A stretch of DNA of 64,000 nucleotides from Geodermatophilus poikilotrophus (GCF_900111455.1 NZ_FOIE01000005.1:124001-188000); one strand, 5' to 3'. Counted from the stretch's first letter, positions 34,440-46,128 are shown. Notes: a model not told the origin generated them from the sequence alone. A program made the numbers and translations.

Positions 34440-35438
34440 GTGAGCGAGGAGATCCGCTGGGGCGTCGTCGGGCCGGGCCGCATCGCGGAGAACGTGGTGG
34501 CCGACTTCTCGCAGGTACCCGGAGCCCGGCCGGTCGCGGTCGCCTCCCGCTCGGCCGACCGCGCGGCGGCGTTCGCCCAGCGGCACGGGCTCGAGCGGTC
34601 CCACGGCTCCTACGCCGAGATCCTGGCCGACCCGGACGTCGACGTGCTGTACGTGGCCACGCCGCACCCGCAGCACCACGCGGTCGCCCTCGCCGCGATC
34701 GACGCGGGCAAGGCGCTGCTGGTCGAGAAGTCCTTCACGGCCACGACCGAGGGCGCGCGTGAGGTCGTCGAGCGGGCCCGGGACCGCGGCGTCTTCGTCA
34801 TGGAGGCGATGTGGACGCGCTTCCAGCCGGCCGTCGTCCGGTTGCGGGAGCTGGTGGCCGACGGCGCGATCGGCGAGGTCCGCTCGGTGCAGGCCGACCT
34901 GGGCGTCGCCCGCGACTACGACCCCGCCGACCGGCTGTTCGCCCACGAGCTCGGCGGCGGCGCGCTGCTCGACGTCGGCGTCTACGTGGTGTCGTTCGCG
35001 CAGATGGTGCTCGGCGACCCGGACACGGTCACCGCGACCGGCTCGCTGTTCCCCACCGGCGTCGACGCCGAGGCCGCGCTGCTGCTGGGGTACGCCGACG
35101 GCCGCTCGGCCACGCTGACGACCTCGCTGCGGTACCCGACGCCCGGGCAGGCGCGGGTGTTCGGCACCGCCGGCTGGATCGACGTCCTGCCCCGCTTCCA
35201 CCACCCGCGCACCATCGTGCTGCACCGCGCCGGCGCCGATCCGGAGGAGATCACGCTGCCGCCGTCGGGCACCGGCTACAGCCACGAGCTGGCCGAGGTG
35301 ACCGAGTGCCTGCGGGCCGGACGGACCGAGAGCGCCGTGATGCCGCTGGCCGACACGCTCGCCGTCCAGTCCGTGCTCGGCCGAGCCGCCGACCAGCTCG
35401 GCGTGGCGTTCCGGGAGGACCCGCACGTGCTGGCGTGA
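34440..35438 (+). CDS. Gfo/Idh/MocA family oxidoreductase
   Basis: 332 residues. N-terminal Rossmann fold (RWGVVGPGRIAENVV), VDVLYVATPHPQHH and EKSFTATTEGA, where EKS replaces the usual EKP. LFAHELGGGALLDVGVYVVSFA is the typical start of the C-terminal alpha/beta domain. An NAD(P)-dependent dehydrogenase of sugars, inositols or diols (dihydrodiol-dehydrogenase-like). Substrate unknown. Start GTG, leaderless-like. Confidence 0.92.
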   Translation: MSEEIRWGVVGPGRIAENVVADFSQVPGARPVAVASRSADRAAAFAQRHGLERSHGSYAEILADPDVDVLYVATPHPQHHAVALAAIDAGKALLVEKSFTATTEGAREVVERARDRGVFVMEAMWTRFQPAVVRLRELVADGAIGEVRSVQADLGVARDYDPADRLFAHELGGGALLDVGVYVVSFAQMVLGDPDTVTATGSLFPTGVDAEAALLLGYADGRSATLTTSLRYPTPGQARVFGTAGWIDVLPRFHHPRTIVLHRAGADPEEITLPPSGTGYSHELAEVTECLRAGRTESAVMPLADTLAVQSVLGRAADQLGVAFREDPHVLA

Positions 35439-35440
35439 CG

Positions 35441-35456
35441 CCACCCGGACGGGTGG
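35441..35456 (+). terminator. short hairpin after Gfo/Idh/MocA gene
   Basis: CCACCC / GGGTGG with a GGAC loop, 3 bases after the stop, in the 52-base gap between convergent genes. Confidence 0.4.
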
Positions 35457-35490
35457 TCCGCCGCAGGCCGCGGCTCCGACGACCGACGCC

Positions 35491-36330
35491 TCACCCCTCC
35501 GGCGGGCCGGGGTCCGCTCCCGCGGGCAGCCCCCCGGCCTGCGGCAGCTCCGGAGACGCCCAGGCCCGGCCGGCGGCCTGGTCGGGGGTCGGCACGCGGG
35601 TCGGCGTCCGGCCGGTGCGGCGGACCGCCTCGGCGAAGACCACCGCGTCGGTGACGGCCGCTCCGCCGGGGTCGTTGTTGAAGTAGACGAGGACGTCGGA
35701 GTCCCCGTGGGTCTCCGACAGCCGCTCGGCCCACACCTGCAGGGTCTCCGGGCGGTACGCCCAGCCCTCGGCACCGGTGTGCAGCCGCAGGTAGCCCCAG
35801 CCGGCGGTGCGCCACAGCGGCGCGACCGGCCGCTCGGCGCGGTCGGCCCAGCACAGTGCCGCGTCGTAGCGCTCGAGCAGTGCCCGGACCTCGTCGGTCC
35901 ACCACGAGTCGTGCCGCGGCTCGACGGCGACGCGGGTGCCGGCCGGGAACTGCGCCAGGCAGTCGCGGAGCAGGCCGGCGTCGGCCTGGAGCGTGGGCGG
36001 CAGCTGCAGCAGGACGGCGTCGAGCCGGTCGCCGAGGCCGGCCACCCGCTCCGCCAGCCGGGCGACCGGCTCCTCGGGGTCGCGCAGCCGCTTGACGTGG
36101 GTGAGGAACCGGCTGGCCTTGACCGCCCAGCGGAAGTCCGGCGGGGTGCGGGCCCGCCAGGCCTCGAACGTCGTCCGCTCCGGCAGCCGGTAGAAGGCGT
36201 TGTTGCTCTCGACCGTGGCGAAGTGCGCCGCGTGGTGCTCCAGCCACAGCCGCTGGGGCAGCCGCTGCGGGTAGAAGCGGCCGCGCCAGTCGCGGTACTG
36301 CCAGCCCGACGTCCCGATGACCACTGCCAC
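35491..36330 (-). CDS. DUF72 (YecE-like) protein
   Basis: 279 residues. VVIGTSGWQYRDWRGRFYPQRLP and ATVESNNAFYRLPERTTFEAW mark the DUF72 TIM-barrel family; WAVKASRFLTHVKRL and VAVEPRHDSWW are the other conserved blocks and hold likely active-site residues. Biochemical function is not established. The C-terminal 30 residues are a Gly/Pro extension. GTG start at 36330. Confidence 0.9.
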   Translation of the reverse strand: MAVVIGTSGWQYRDWRGRFYPQRLPQRLWLEHHAAHFATVESNNAFYRLPERTTFEAWRARTPPDFRWAVKASRFLTHVKRLRDPEEPVARLAERVAGLGDRLDAVLLQLPPTLQADAGLLRDCLAQFPAGTRVAVEPRHDSWWTDEVRALLERYDAALCWADRAERPVAPLWRTAGWGYLRLHTGAEGWAYRPETLQVWAERLSETHGDSDVLVYFNNDPGGAAVTDAVVFAEAVRRTGRTPTRVPTPDQAAGRAWASPELPQAGGLPAGADPGPPEG

Positions 36331-36502
36331 GGCAGCCGCCTACCCCCTCGGGCCGCCGACGACGCGGACCCGCCGCGCCCCCGGATTGGGGGGATCCGCT
36401 CCCCCTCCGCTCGGCTGCCGGGCGCGCCGGTGCGCGACGACCGTGATCCCCACGAGACCGGCCCACGACGGGTGTGGGCGCGGCGCGACTGCGGAGTAGG
36501 CG

Positions 36503-38653
36503 ATGACGAGGACACGACCGACCCAGCACGGCGGTCGCGGGGGTGGGCACGGAGCTGTCGGTGCCCCCGCGTCGCGAGCGTCCCGATCCCCCAAGCGACT
36601 GATCGCCGGCGGTCTGGCGGCCCTGACGGCCACCGGGAGCCTCGTGACCTTCGCGACCATGGCCCAGGCCGGCACCCCACCGGCGGGGCCCGGCAACATC
36701 GAGATCTTCAACAAGCGGAGCATGGTGGCCCTGGAGGGCTACGCCGCCCAGGCCGGCCAGGAGGCCACCGTCGAGGTGCTCCGCGGAGGCCAGACGATCG
36801 GCATCGGCGTGGGGACGCTGGACGGCACCGGCTTCCTGGAGTTCAACCACCCCGGCGGCGAGTGCTGGATCGGGGTGACCCCCACCATCAAGCCGGGTGA
36901 CGAGGTCCGGGTCTCGTTCAGCGGGGAGGCCTTCACGGACTCCGCGATCACCGCCTCCCCCACGGTCACCGAGGTCGCCGGCAGCGGCTTCACCGCGACC
37001 GGCAACCTCCCGACCGACCCGGAGAACCGGGTGCGCGGGACCGGCACGGTCACGATCACGGGCACCTACGACCCCGCGGACCCGTGGTTCGACCCGGCTC
37101 GGTTCGCCATCGAGACGGTCAACCCGGAGAACGACGACGACAAGACCCCGCCCGGCGAGGACCCGGGCCTGTCCGACAACCGGGCCATGGGCATCAGCCT
37201 GGTCCCGGACGACGAGCACCCCAACGGCGAGCCCGGCCTGTGGGACGCCACCGCCACGGCCGACCCCGCGACCGGCACCATCGTGGGCACCTACACGCTC
37301 TTCACCGAGGCCGACTACGACCGCGTGCTCGAGGGCGACCACGTCTTCGCGGCGTGGATGGCGGGCGAGGAGCCGGCGCTCGGCCTGACCCAGAACGAGT
37401 TCGAGGAGATCCCCGGCCCGGGGATGGGCGGCTGCCCGCCGAGCCCGGACGGCCAGGTGCCGACGGCGCCGACGACGGCTGAGCTGTCCTCGGCCACGGG
37501 CTCGACCTCGGTGGACGTCGCCTGGCAGACGCCGGCCCAGCCCGCCGACGCCCCCGAGGTCACCGGCTACCGGGTGGCCGCGATCGGTGGCGCCCACGCC
37601 GAGCAGGAGACCGCCGAGCGCACCGGCGGCACCAGCGTCTCCCTCGACGGTCTCGAGGCCGGTGCCACCTACGAGATCACGATCGAGGCCTACAACGGCC
37701 GGTGGTCGGCGGTGCAGTCGCTCGGCACGGTGGTCGTCGGCTCCGGCACCGGCGTCACTCCGCCGCCGGACGGCGGGACCGACCCCGGCACGGACCCGAC
37801 CACGGCTCCCGGGGCCCCGGCCGGACTGACCGCCACCAGCGCGTCGCTGGACAGCGCCGACGTGACCTGGACGGCCGCCGCCGGTGCGACCGGCTACACG
37901 GTGACCGCGACCTCGGCCGACACGGCCGCCGCGGTCCCCGCTCCGGTGACGGTCGCTGCTCCGGCGACCACGGCCACGCTCAACGGCCTGACCTCGGGCG
38001 CGACCTACACCGTCTCGGTGACCGCCGCCAACGCCAACGGCGAGGGCCCGGCCGCCACGGCCACGGTGTCGACCCTGACGGCGGTGGCCCCCGCGGCGTT
38101 CACCCTGACCCGGGTCGTCCCCGGTCACGAGAGCATCACCGCCGAGTGGACGGCGGCGGCGGCCGGCAACGCGGCCAGCCCGGTGTCCGGCTACGACCTG
38201 GTCGCCACCCCGGCGGACGGGCAGGCCCCCGTCACCGTCGCGGCGACCGGCACCACCGGCACGGTGAGCGGGCTCAGGAACACGGTGGAGTACACGCTCA
38301 CCGTGGTCGCCAGGAGCGGCACCGCGACCACCAGGGGCACGGTGCCCGCGACCGTCGACAACACGGTCACGCCGACCGACGTCGTCACGGTCACCCGGGC
38401 GCAGTACCGGGCCGACAAGCGGGAGTACCGGATCTCGGGCACCGCGCAGGACGCGACGGTGAACCGGGTGCACGTCCGGCTCGGTGACGTCGCGGGGTCG
38501 GGGACGACCATCCAGCTCAACGTGCCGGTCGCGGCCGACGGCACCTGGGCGGTCGACCTCCGGAACGGTCCGACCCTGCCGACCAGCAACCGCATCAACG
38601 TCACCTCGGACTCGGGCGCCAGCACGGTCACCCTGATGACGCGGACGCGCTGA
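36503..38653 (+). CDS. secreted protein with fibronectin type III domains
   Basis: 716 residues. A basic N-terminal region leads into a signal peptide (KRLIAGGLAALTATGSLVTFATMAQAG, cleavage near residue 56). An unrecognised beta-rich domain (about 60-325) comes first, then three FnIII-like modules (about 330-415, 435-525 and 530-620; APGAPAGLTATSASLDSADVTW is typical) and a final beta-rich segment (625-716). A Pro/Gly/Asp linker separates modules 1 and 2. No sortase motif or C-terminal anchor is seen, so it is probably released or cell-wall associated. GGAG lies before the ATG; two strong hairpins follow the stop. Confidence 0.83.
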   Translation: MTRTRPTQHGGRGGGHGAVGAPASRASRSPKRLIAGGLAALTATGSLVTFATMAQAGTPPAGPGNIEIFNKRSMVALEGYAAQAGQEATVEVLRGGQTIGIGVGTLDGTGFLEFNHPGGECWIGVTPTIKPGDEVRVSFSGEAFTDSAITASPTVTEVAGSGFTATGNLPTDPENRVRGTGTVTITGTYDPADPWFDPARFAIETVNPENDDDKTPPGEDPGLSDNRAMGISLVPDDEHPNGEPGLWDATATADPATGTIVGTYTLFTEADYDRVLEGDHVFAAWMAGEEPALGLTQNEFEEIPGPGMGGCPPSPDGQVPTAPTTAELSSATGSTSVDVAWQTPAQPADAPEVTGYRVAAIGGAHAEQETAERTGGTSVSLDGLEAGATYEITIEAYNGRWSAVQSLGTVVVGSGTGVTPPPDGGTDPGTDPTTAPGAPAGLTATSASLDSADVTWTAAAGATGYTVTATSADTAAAVPAPVTVAAPATTATLNGLTSGATYTVSVTAANANGEGPAATATVSTLTAVAPAAFTLTRVVPGHESITAEWTAAAAGNAASPVSGYDLVATPADGQAPVTVAATGTTGTVSGLRNTVEYTLTVVARSGTATTRGTVPATVDNTVTPTDVVTVTRAQYRADKREYRISGTAQDATVNRVHVRLGDVAGSGTTIQLNVPVAADGTWAVDLRNGPTLPTSNRINVTSDSGASTVTLMTRTR

Positions 38654-38657
38654 CCGG

Positions 38658-38690
38658 CGTCGGGGCCGGGGCGCGTCCCCGGCCCCGACG
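38658..38690 (+). terminator. strong terminator hairpin 1 after FnIII gene
   Basis: CGTCGGGGCCGGGG pairs with CCCCGGCCCCGACG (14 bp) around a 5-base loop, 4 bases after the stop. Confidence 0.75.
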
Positions 38691-38703
38691 GCGACCGGAC
38701 GGA

Positions 38704-38744
38704 CCGAGGGCCCGTTCCCGCACACCGCGGGGGCGGGCCCTCGG
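38704..38744 (+). terminator. terminator-like hairpin 2 after FnIII gene
   Basis: CCGAGGGCCCG pairs with CGGGCCCTCGG (11 bp), loop of 19 bases, directly after hairpin 1. The pair insulates the following glucose-6-phosphate dehydrogenase gene. Confidence 0.6.
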
Positions 38745-38786
38745 CCTGCACGCGTGAGGCCGCGGCCGCGCGGGCACAGGACGCGC

Positions 38787-40196
38787 GTGACCGACCTCCC
38801 CCCGACCGTCTTCGTCCTGTTCGGCGCCACGGGCGACCTGGCCCGCCGGATGGTGCTGCCGGCCTTCTTCGAGCTCGCCCAGCGGGGGCTGCTGCCGGAG
38901 GACTGGCGGCTGGTCGGCAACGGCCGCGGCGACGTCTCCCACGAGGACTTCGCCGGGCGGGTCCGCGACGCGCTCACCGAGTTCGGGCCGCACCCCGACC
39001 AGGGCCCCTGGGAGGAGTTCGCCGGCCGGCTGCGCTTCGCCGGCGGCGGCTTCGAGGAGGCCGACCCCGGCAGCCTGCTCGACGTCCTCGGGGAGGCGCG
39101 CGAGGAGCTCGGCGGGGACCCGCAGCTGGTCCACTACCTCGCCGTACCCCCGTCGGCCTTCGAGAAGCTGACCCGCGCGCTGCCGCAGCACGGGCTGACC
39201 GAGGGCGCCCGGGTAGTCTACGAGAAGCCCTACGGCACCTCGCCGGAGAGCTTCCGCGAGCTCGACGACCTCGTGCTGTCGGTGCTCGACGAGGACCAGG
39301 TCTTCCGCATCGACCACTTCCTGGGCAAGGAGGGCACCCAGGACCTGCACGTGCTCCGCTTCGCCAACGCGCTGTTCGAGCACGTGTGGCACCGCGACCA
39401 CGTGGCGCAGGTGCAGATCGACGTCCCGGAGGACCTGGACGTCGCCGACCGCGCGGAGTTCTACGACGCGACCGGCGCTGCCCTCGACATGCTGGTCACC
39501 CACCTGTTCCAGGTGGCCGCCGAGGTGGCGATGGAGCCGCCGGCCGGCTTCTCCCCCGCCGACCTGCAGGCCGCCCGCGAGGGGGTGCTCGCCGCCTTCC
39601 GTCCCCTCGACCCCGACGAGGTGGTGCTCGGCCAGTTCGACGGCTACACCGACACCGAGGGCGTGGCCGACGACTCGCGGACCGACACCTACGTCGCCGC
39701 CCGGCTGTGGGTCGACACCGACCGCTGGCGCGGCGTCCCGTTCGTGCTGCGGACCGGCAAGCGGCTGGCCGCCAGCGAGCAGCGGGTGAGCCTGCTGCTG
39801 CGCCGTCCCGACGGGCCGGTCACCGACGTCCCCGGCCACGGCAACGTGCTGTCCCTGTCGCTGTCGGGGTCCGGCGCGGTGGACCTGCAGGTCGTCGCCA
39901 AGGAGCCCGGCCCCGACCTCTCCCTCGCCACGGCGACGGCCACGCTCGAGCTGGCCGACGTCCCCGGGGGGACGCCGCTGCCGCCCTACGTGTCCCTGCT
40001 GCACGACGTGCTCGTCGGCGACCGGTCGCTGTTCACCAGCAGCGACGGCCTGGCGCACGCGTGGCGGGCGTTCGCCCCGCTGCAGCAGCGGCCGCCGCAG
40101 GTGCACCGCTACGCACCCGGCTCCTGGGGCCCGCCCGAGGCCGAGGCGCTGGCCGAGCCGTGCGGCTGGCTGCTGGGCGACGGACGCCGGGACTGA
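38787..40196 (+). CDS. zwf: glucose-6-phosphate dehydrogenase
   Basis: 469 residues. Cofactor site VFVLFGATGDLARR at the N-terminus, VVYEKPYG, and the active-site block RIDHFLGKE (174-182, catalytic His177) with Phe in place of the common Tyr. It oxidises glucose 6-phosphate to 6-phosphogluconolactone with NADP or F420-independent cofactor use. The length is close to the shorter mycobacterial paralogue (Zwf1), from memory, and it stands outside a tkt-tal-zwf-opcA cluster, so it may be a second copy. GTG 38787 is chosen because residues upstream are Arg/Pro-rich and the Rossmann motif begins right after it. Confidence 0.92.
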   Translation: MTDLPPTVFVLFGATGDLARRMVLPAFFELAQRGLLPEDWRLVGNGRGDVSHEDFAGRVRDALTEFGPHPDQGPWEEFAGRLRFAGGGFEEADPGSLLDVLGEAREELGGDPQLVHYLAVPPSAFEKLTRALPQHGLTEGARVVYEKPYGTSPESFRELDDLVLSVLDEDQVFRIDHFLGKEGTQDLHVLRFANALFEHVWHRDHVAQVQIDVPEDLDVADRAEFYDATGAALDMLVTHLFQVAAEVAMEPPAGFSPADLQAAREGVLAAFRPLDPDEVVLGQFDGYTDTEGVADDSRTDTYVAARLWVDTDRWRGVPFVLRTGKRLAASEQRVSLLLRRPDGPVTDVPGHGNVLSLSLSGSGAVDLQVVAKEPGPDLSLATATATLELADVPGGTPLPPYVSLLHDVLVGDRSLFTSSDGLAHAWRAFAPLQQRPPQVHRYAPGSWGPPEAEALAEPCGWLLGDGRRD

Positions 40197-40219
40197 CGGA
40201 GGGCCACCCACTCTCCACC

Positions 40220-40240
40220 GGCGAGATCGGCGATCTCGCC
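40220..40240. terminator. perfect 9-bp hairpin after zwf
   Basis: GGCGAGATC - GGC - GATCTCGCC, 24 bases after the zwf stop. Confidence 0.55.
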
Positions 40241-40265
40241 AGGCGACGCACCCCGCGAACGCCGA

Positions 40266-40299
40266 CAGGGGCGGTCCGCTGGGTAGCGGACCGCCCCTG
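40266..40299. terminator. strong bidirectional terminator between zwf and groEL
   Basis: CAGGGGCGGTCCGCT and AGCGGACCGCCCCTG pair perfectly over 15 bp with a GGGT loop, between two convergent genes. Confidence 0.8.
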
Positions 40300-40336
40300 C
40301 CGGGCAGTGCTGGTGGTGCGGCGAGGAGCCTGGAAC

Positions 40337-40393
40337 GGCTCCCTCGCAGGGCCCCGGGACGCGCGAAGCGTGTTCCGGGGGGCGAGGGGGTCC
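40337..40393 (+). repeat. palindromic element, CGC-arm variant
   Basis: GGCTCCCTCGC (40337-40347) and GCGAGGGGGTCC (40382-40393) form the arms; the inside differs (GGGACGCGCGAAGCGTGTTCC). It ends 2 bases from the groEL stop, in the standard orientation. Confidence 0.65.
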
Positions 40394-40395
40394 TC

Positions 40396-43162
<2,767 letters not shown>

Positions 43163-43341
43163 GACCCCTCCTCCTCCGGCCGGTACCCGACGGGCACACC
43201 AGGGGGAGCCTCCCGCCCGCCCGGGCGAGGAGCACGTCCCGCCGGTCCGCGAGCTCGTCGGCACCGGCTCCCGCGGACCGGCCGACGGCGTGCCGAGCCA
43301 CCCCGTCACGGGGCGCGACGGGACGTGACCCGCCGGACACG

Positions 43342-43380
43342 CCGGAGGCCCGGCCCCCACGAGGGGGACCGGGCCTCCGG
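43342..43380 (-). terminator. strong hairpin after cold-shock gene
   Basis: CCGGAGGCCCGG and CCGGGCCTCCGG pair over 12 bp, continuing as CCCCC/GGGGG towards a short loop, 11 bases after the cspA stop on the minus strand. Confidence 0.75.
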
Positions 43381-43390
43381 CGGACTGGGG

Positions 43391-43591
43391 TCAGGCGCTG
43401 CGCACGGCGTCGGCCTGGGGACCCTTCTCGCCCTGGACGACCTCGAAGGTGACCCGCTGGCCCTCGTCGAGGCTCTTGTAGCCGTCCATCTGGATGGCCG
43501 AGTAGTGGACGAAGACGTCCTGGCCGCCGTCGACGGCGATGAAGCCGAAGCCCTTCTCGGCGTTGAACCACTTCACGGTGCCCTGTGCCAC
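43391..43591 (-). CDS. cold-shock protein (CspA family)
   Basis: 66 residues, a bare cold-shock domain: [21 protein letters not shown] (RNP1) and [10 protein letters not shown] (RNP2), with the usual [16 protein letters not shown] end. Binds single-stranded RNA/DNA. GTG start at 43591 with GGGAG upstream. It sits between an SDR gene and threonine synthase; the groEL2-csp-thrC order is also found in Streptomyces (SCO4296-SCO4293 region, from memory). Confidence 0.95.
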   Translation of the reverse strand: MAQGTVKWFNAEKGFGFIAVDGGQDVFVHYSAIQMDGYKSLDEGQRVTFEVVQGEKGPQADAVRSA

Positions 43592-43620
43592 GTGTGCTCC
43601 CACGTTTCGTGCGTGCGGAC

Positions 43621-43645
43621 GGCCTCCCCACCGACCGGGGAGGCC
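43621..43645 (-). other. hairpin in the cold-shock gene 5' leader
   Basis: GGCCTCCCC / GGGGAGGCC, 9-bp stem with a 7-base loop, about 30 bases before the GTG. The region to 43799 has no gene, so a leader of up to about 200 bases is possible. Such leaders often carry temperature-responsive folds; whether this one does is not known. Confidence 0.4.
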
Positions 43646-43799
43646 GGGTCGAGCTCTTCCGCCCGTCGAACACGAACGTGGAACCGAACCGCGGGAGAAC
43701 GTACAGCACGAAACGCCTGGTGAGACCAGGCTCACGCGCACGGCACACCAGATGGGGGGACGTCGCCCCGGAGGACCGGCAGCGCGCCACCCCGGTGGG

Positions 43800-45101
43800 T
43801 CAGCCGATGAGACCGGCCGCCCGGGCCGACGACAGCGACGGGGACACCCGGTGGGTCGGCCCGACGACCGGCTCCAGCGGGTCGAGGGTCTTCAGGCCCT
43901 CCCCGGTGTTCAGGACGACGGTCTCCGCCGCCGGGTCCAGCCGGCCGTCCTCGACCAGCAGGCGCAGCACCGCGGTGGTGACGCCGCCGGCGGTCTCGGC
44001 GAAGACGCCGGTCGTGCGGGCCAGGTCGCGGATGCCCTGCACGATCTGGGCGTCGTCCACCCGGCCGACGGCACCGCCGGTGCGCCGGATCGCGTCGAGG
44101 GCGTACGGCCCGTCGGCGGGGTTGCCGATGTTCAGCGACTTGGCGATGCCGGTCGGCTTCACCGGCTTGACGACGTCCCAGCCGTTGTCGAAGGCGGTGG
44201 CGATCGGGTCGCAGCCGGCCGACTGGGCGCCGAAGATGCGCCACTCGGTGGCCTCGACGATGCCCGCCGCGGTCAGCTCGCGGAACGCCTTGTCCACCTT
44301 GGTGAGCAGCGAGCCCGAGGCCATCGGGATGACGACCTGGGCCGGGATCCGCCAGCCGAGCTGCTCGGCGATCTCGTAGCCCATCGTCTTGGAGCCCTCG
44401 GCGTAGTAGGGCCGCACGTTCTGGTTGACGAACGCGGTGTCCTCGAACTCGTCGGTCTCGGCGAGCTCGCTGGTCAGCCGGTTGACGTCGTCGTAGGAAC
44501 CGTCGACGGCGACCAGCGTCTGCCCGTAGACGGCCGACTGCACGACCTTCCCGGGCTCGAGGTCCGAGGGGATGAAGACGAAGGAGGGCAGCCCGACGCG
44601 GGCGGCGTGCGCGGCCACCGAGTTGGCCAGGTTGCCGGTCGAGGCGGCGGCGATCTTGCTGTAACCCAGCCGCTTGGCCGCGGTGGCGGCGAGGCTGACC
44701 ACGCGGTCCTTGAACGAGTGCGTGGGGTTGGCCGAGTCGTCCTTGACCCACAGCCCGCCGGTGAGGCCGAGCTCGGCGGCCAGCCGGTCGGCGCGCACCA
44801 GCGGCGTCATGCCCGGGTCGAGGGTGACGCGGTCGGCCGGGTCCTGACCCACCGGGAGCAGCGCGGCGTAGCGCCAGATGTTCTGCGGGCCGGACTCGAT
44901 CTGCTCGCGGGTGACCGCCCGCATCAGCTCGGGGTCGTAGTCGACCTCCAGCGGGCCGAAGCACTCGGCGCACGCGTGCTCGGCGATCAGGCCGAACGTG
45001 GCGCCGCAGTTGCGACAGACGAGCCCGCGGGCTGGGGACGGCGCAACGGGGCCGCCCGCGCTCGAGTCGGCCTGCACAGAACCGGGAGCGGTCAGGGTCA
45101 T
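43800..45101 (-). CDS. zinc-ribbon type threonine synthase (or paralogue)
   Basis: 433 residues, PLP fold-type II. An N-terminal zinc ribbon has Cys29/Cys32 (CRNCG) and Cys44/Cys47 (CAEC). The PLP lysine is Lys131 in [24 protein letters not shown] binds the phosphate-bearing substrate, and [14 protein letters not shown] is the late conserved block. The expected reaction is O-phosphohomoserine to threonine. A SAM-I riboswitch lies directly upstream with the ribosome binding site at its 3' edge, which fits methionine metabolism better than threonine supply. No hom or thrB is nearby, so this is probably not the biosynthetic operon copy, and a different reaction on a homoserine derivative should be kept in mind. 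ATG at 45101. Confidence 0.88.
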   Translation of the reverse strand: MTLTAPGSVQADSSAGGPVAPSPARGLVCRNCGATFGLIAEHACAECFGPLEVDYDPELMRAVTREQIESGPQNIWRYAALLPVGQDPADRVTLDPGMTPLVRADRLAAELGLTGGLWVKDDSANPTHSFKDRVVSLAATAAKRLGYSKIAAASTGNLANSVAAHAARVGLPSFVFIPSDLEPGKVVQSAVYGQTLVAVDGSYDDVNRLTSELAETDEFEDTAFVNQNVRPYYAEGSKTMGYEIAEQLGWRIPAQVVIPMASGSLLTKVDKAFRELTAAGIVEATEWRIFGAQSAGCDPIATAFDNGWDVVKPVKPTGIAKSLNIGNPADGPYALDAIRRTGGAVGRVDDAQIVQGIRDLARTTGVFAETAGGVTTAVLRLLVEDGRLDPAAETVVLNTGEGLKTLDPLEPVVGPTHRVSPSLSSARAAGLIG

Positions 45102-45115
45102 GCGACGACTACCTC

Positions 45116-45241
45116 CTCATCTTCCCCGCGTCGGGCCGTCGAGCCGCGCGGGACGGAATTGGCACCTTCCGCTGCGCTGACGCGCGGTGCGGCGGTTGCC
45201 GGGGCTTCGTCGGGCCGTGTCCCTCTGCCCCTCTGGATGAG
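45116..45241 (-). promoter_or_regulatory. SAM-I (S-box) riboswitch
   Basis: Read on the minus strand: CTCATCCAGAGGGGCAGAGG (P1 5' strand and kink-turn side), CGGCCCGACGAAGCCCCGGC (P3 region, with GGCAACC after it), GGTGCCAATTCC (P4 loop), and GGGGAAGATGAGG (P1 3' strand). CTCATC pairs with GATGAG. The ribosome binding site AGGAGG (45112-45117) overlaps the P1 3' strand by two bases and ends 10 bases before the ATG. SAM binding should stabilise P1 and hide it, so translational OFF control is likely. No terminator was seen in the leader. Confidence 0.93.
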
Positions 45242-45254
45242 TGGAACGCCCAGG

Positions 45255-45260
45255 ACTCTA
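45255..45260 (-). promoter_or_regulatory. -10 element of the riboswitch transcript
   Basis: TAGAGT on the minus strand, about 14 bases before P1 of the riboswitch. The -35 is not clear. Confidence 0.5.
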
Positions 45261-45303
45261 CCCACCTGACGGGCACCGCAGCGGGCCGGGCCAGGATGGG
45301 CCG

Positions 45304-46125
45304 GTGAGCACGCGCGTCGTCTACACCGACCTCGACGGCACGATGGTCGGCCCGCGCGGCTCGTTCTGGCACACCGCCGCCCGCGACCTCACCGCCGACC
45401 CGGCCACCGCGCTGCACGACCTGCACCGCGCCGGCGTCGCGCTGGTCCTGGTCAGCGGGCGCACCTTCGAGCAGGTCGTGGAGGCCGCGCGCATCTTCGC
45501 CGCCGACGGCGCCATCGCCGAGCTGGGCTCGGTGGTCAGCTGGGACGGCGGCCGCGGCGTGCACCGGCTGACCGGCGCGCTGCCCGAGGAGCACGCCGGC
45601 CGGACGCCGATGGAGGTGATGGCCGAGCTGGACCTCGTGGAGGACCTGCTCGCCCGCCACGCCGGCCGCCTGGAGTGGCACGCGCCCTGGCACGCCACCC
45701 ACCTCACCGACGCGCTGCTGCGCGGCCGGGTCGACCCGCTGGCCGTGGACGCCGAGCTGGCCGAGCGCGGCGCGGGCTGGCTGACGCTCAAGGACAACGG
45801 GGCCATCCCGGCGACGTCCCGCATGACGCTGGCGCCCGAGGGGCTGCCGCCGCGGGTCTACCACCTGATGCCGCGCGGCATCTCCAAGGGCGCGGCCATC
45901 GCCTGGGACCTCGAGCGGCGCGGGCTGACCCCGGCCGACGCGGTGGCCATCGGCGACAGCGTCAGCGACTTGGAGATGGCGCCGGCGGTCGAGCGGCTGT
46001 GGATCACCGCGAACGGGGCCACGGTCGACGGGATGGCCGACCGGCTGGCCGCCGTCCCCAACGTGACCGTGACCGACGCCCCCATGGGCGAGGGCTGGGC
46101 ACAGGCCGTCCGCGCGTCGCTGTGA
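45304..46125 (+). CDS. HAD-IIB family phosphatase (mannosyl-3-phosphoglycerate phosphatase-like)
   Basis: 273 residues. HAD motifs in order: YTDLDGTMVG (nucleophile Asp), LVLVSGRTFEQV (Thr/Ser motif II), GISKGAAIAWDL (Lys motif III) and AIGDSVSDLEMAP (acidic motif IV), with the type IIB cap between. Likely a sugar-phosphate phosphatase; the substrate is uncertain. GTG 45304 with CAGGAT 6 bases upstream (leaderless-like). Divergent from the riboswitch-thrC unit. Confidence 0.88.
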   Translation: MSTRVVYTDLDGTMVGPRGSFWHTAARDLTADPATALHDLHRAGVALVLVSGRTFEQVVEAARIFAADGAIAELGSVVSWDGGRGVHRLTGALPEEHAGRTPMEVMAELDLVEDLLARHAGRLEWHAPWHATHLTDALLRGRVDPLAVDAELAERGAGWLTLKDNGAIPATSRMTLAPEGLPPRVYHLMPRGISKGAAIAWDLERRGLTPADAVAIGDSVSDLEMAPAVERLWITANGATVDGMADRLAAVPNVTVTDAPMGEGWAQAVRASL

Positions 46126-46128
46126 CAC

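Noticed and set aside
38787..40196. F420-dependent glucose-6-phosphate dehydrogenase
   Set aside because: The RIDHFLGKE active site and the GATGDLA Rossmann motif are those of the NADP-type Zwf family; F420-dependent enzymes have a different TIM-barrel fold.
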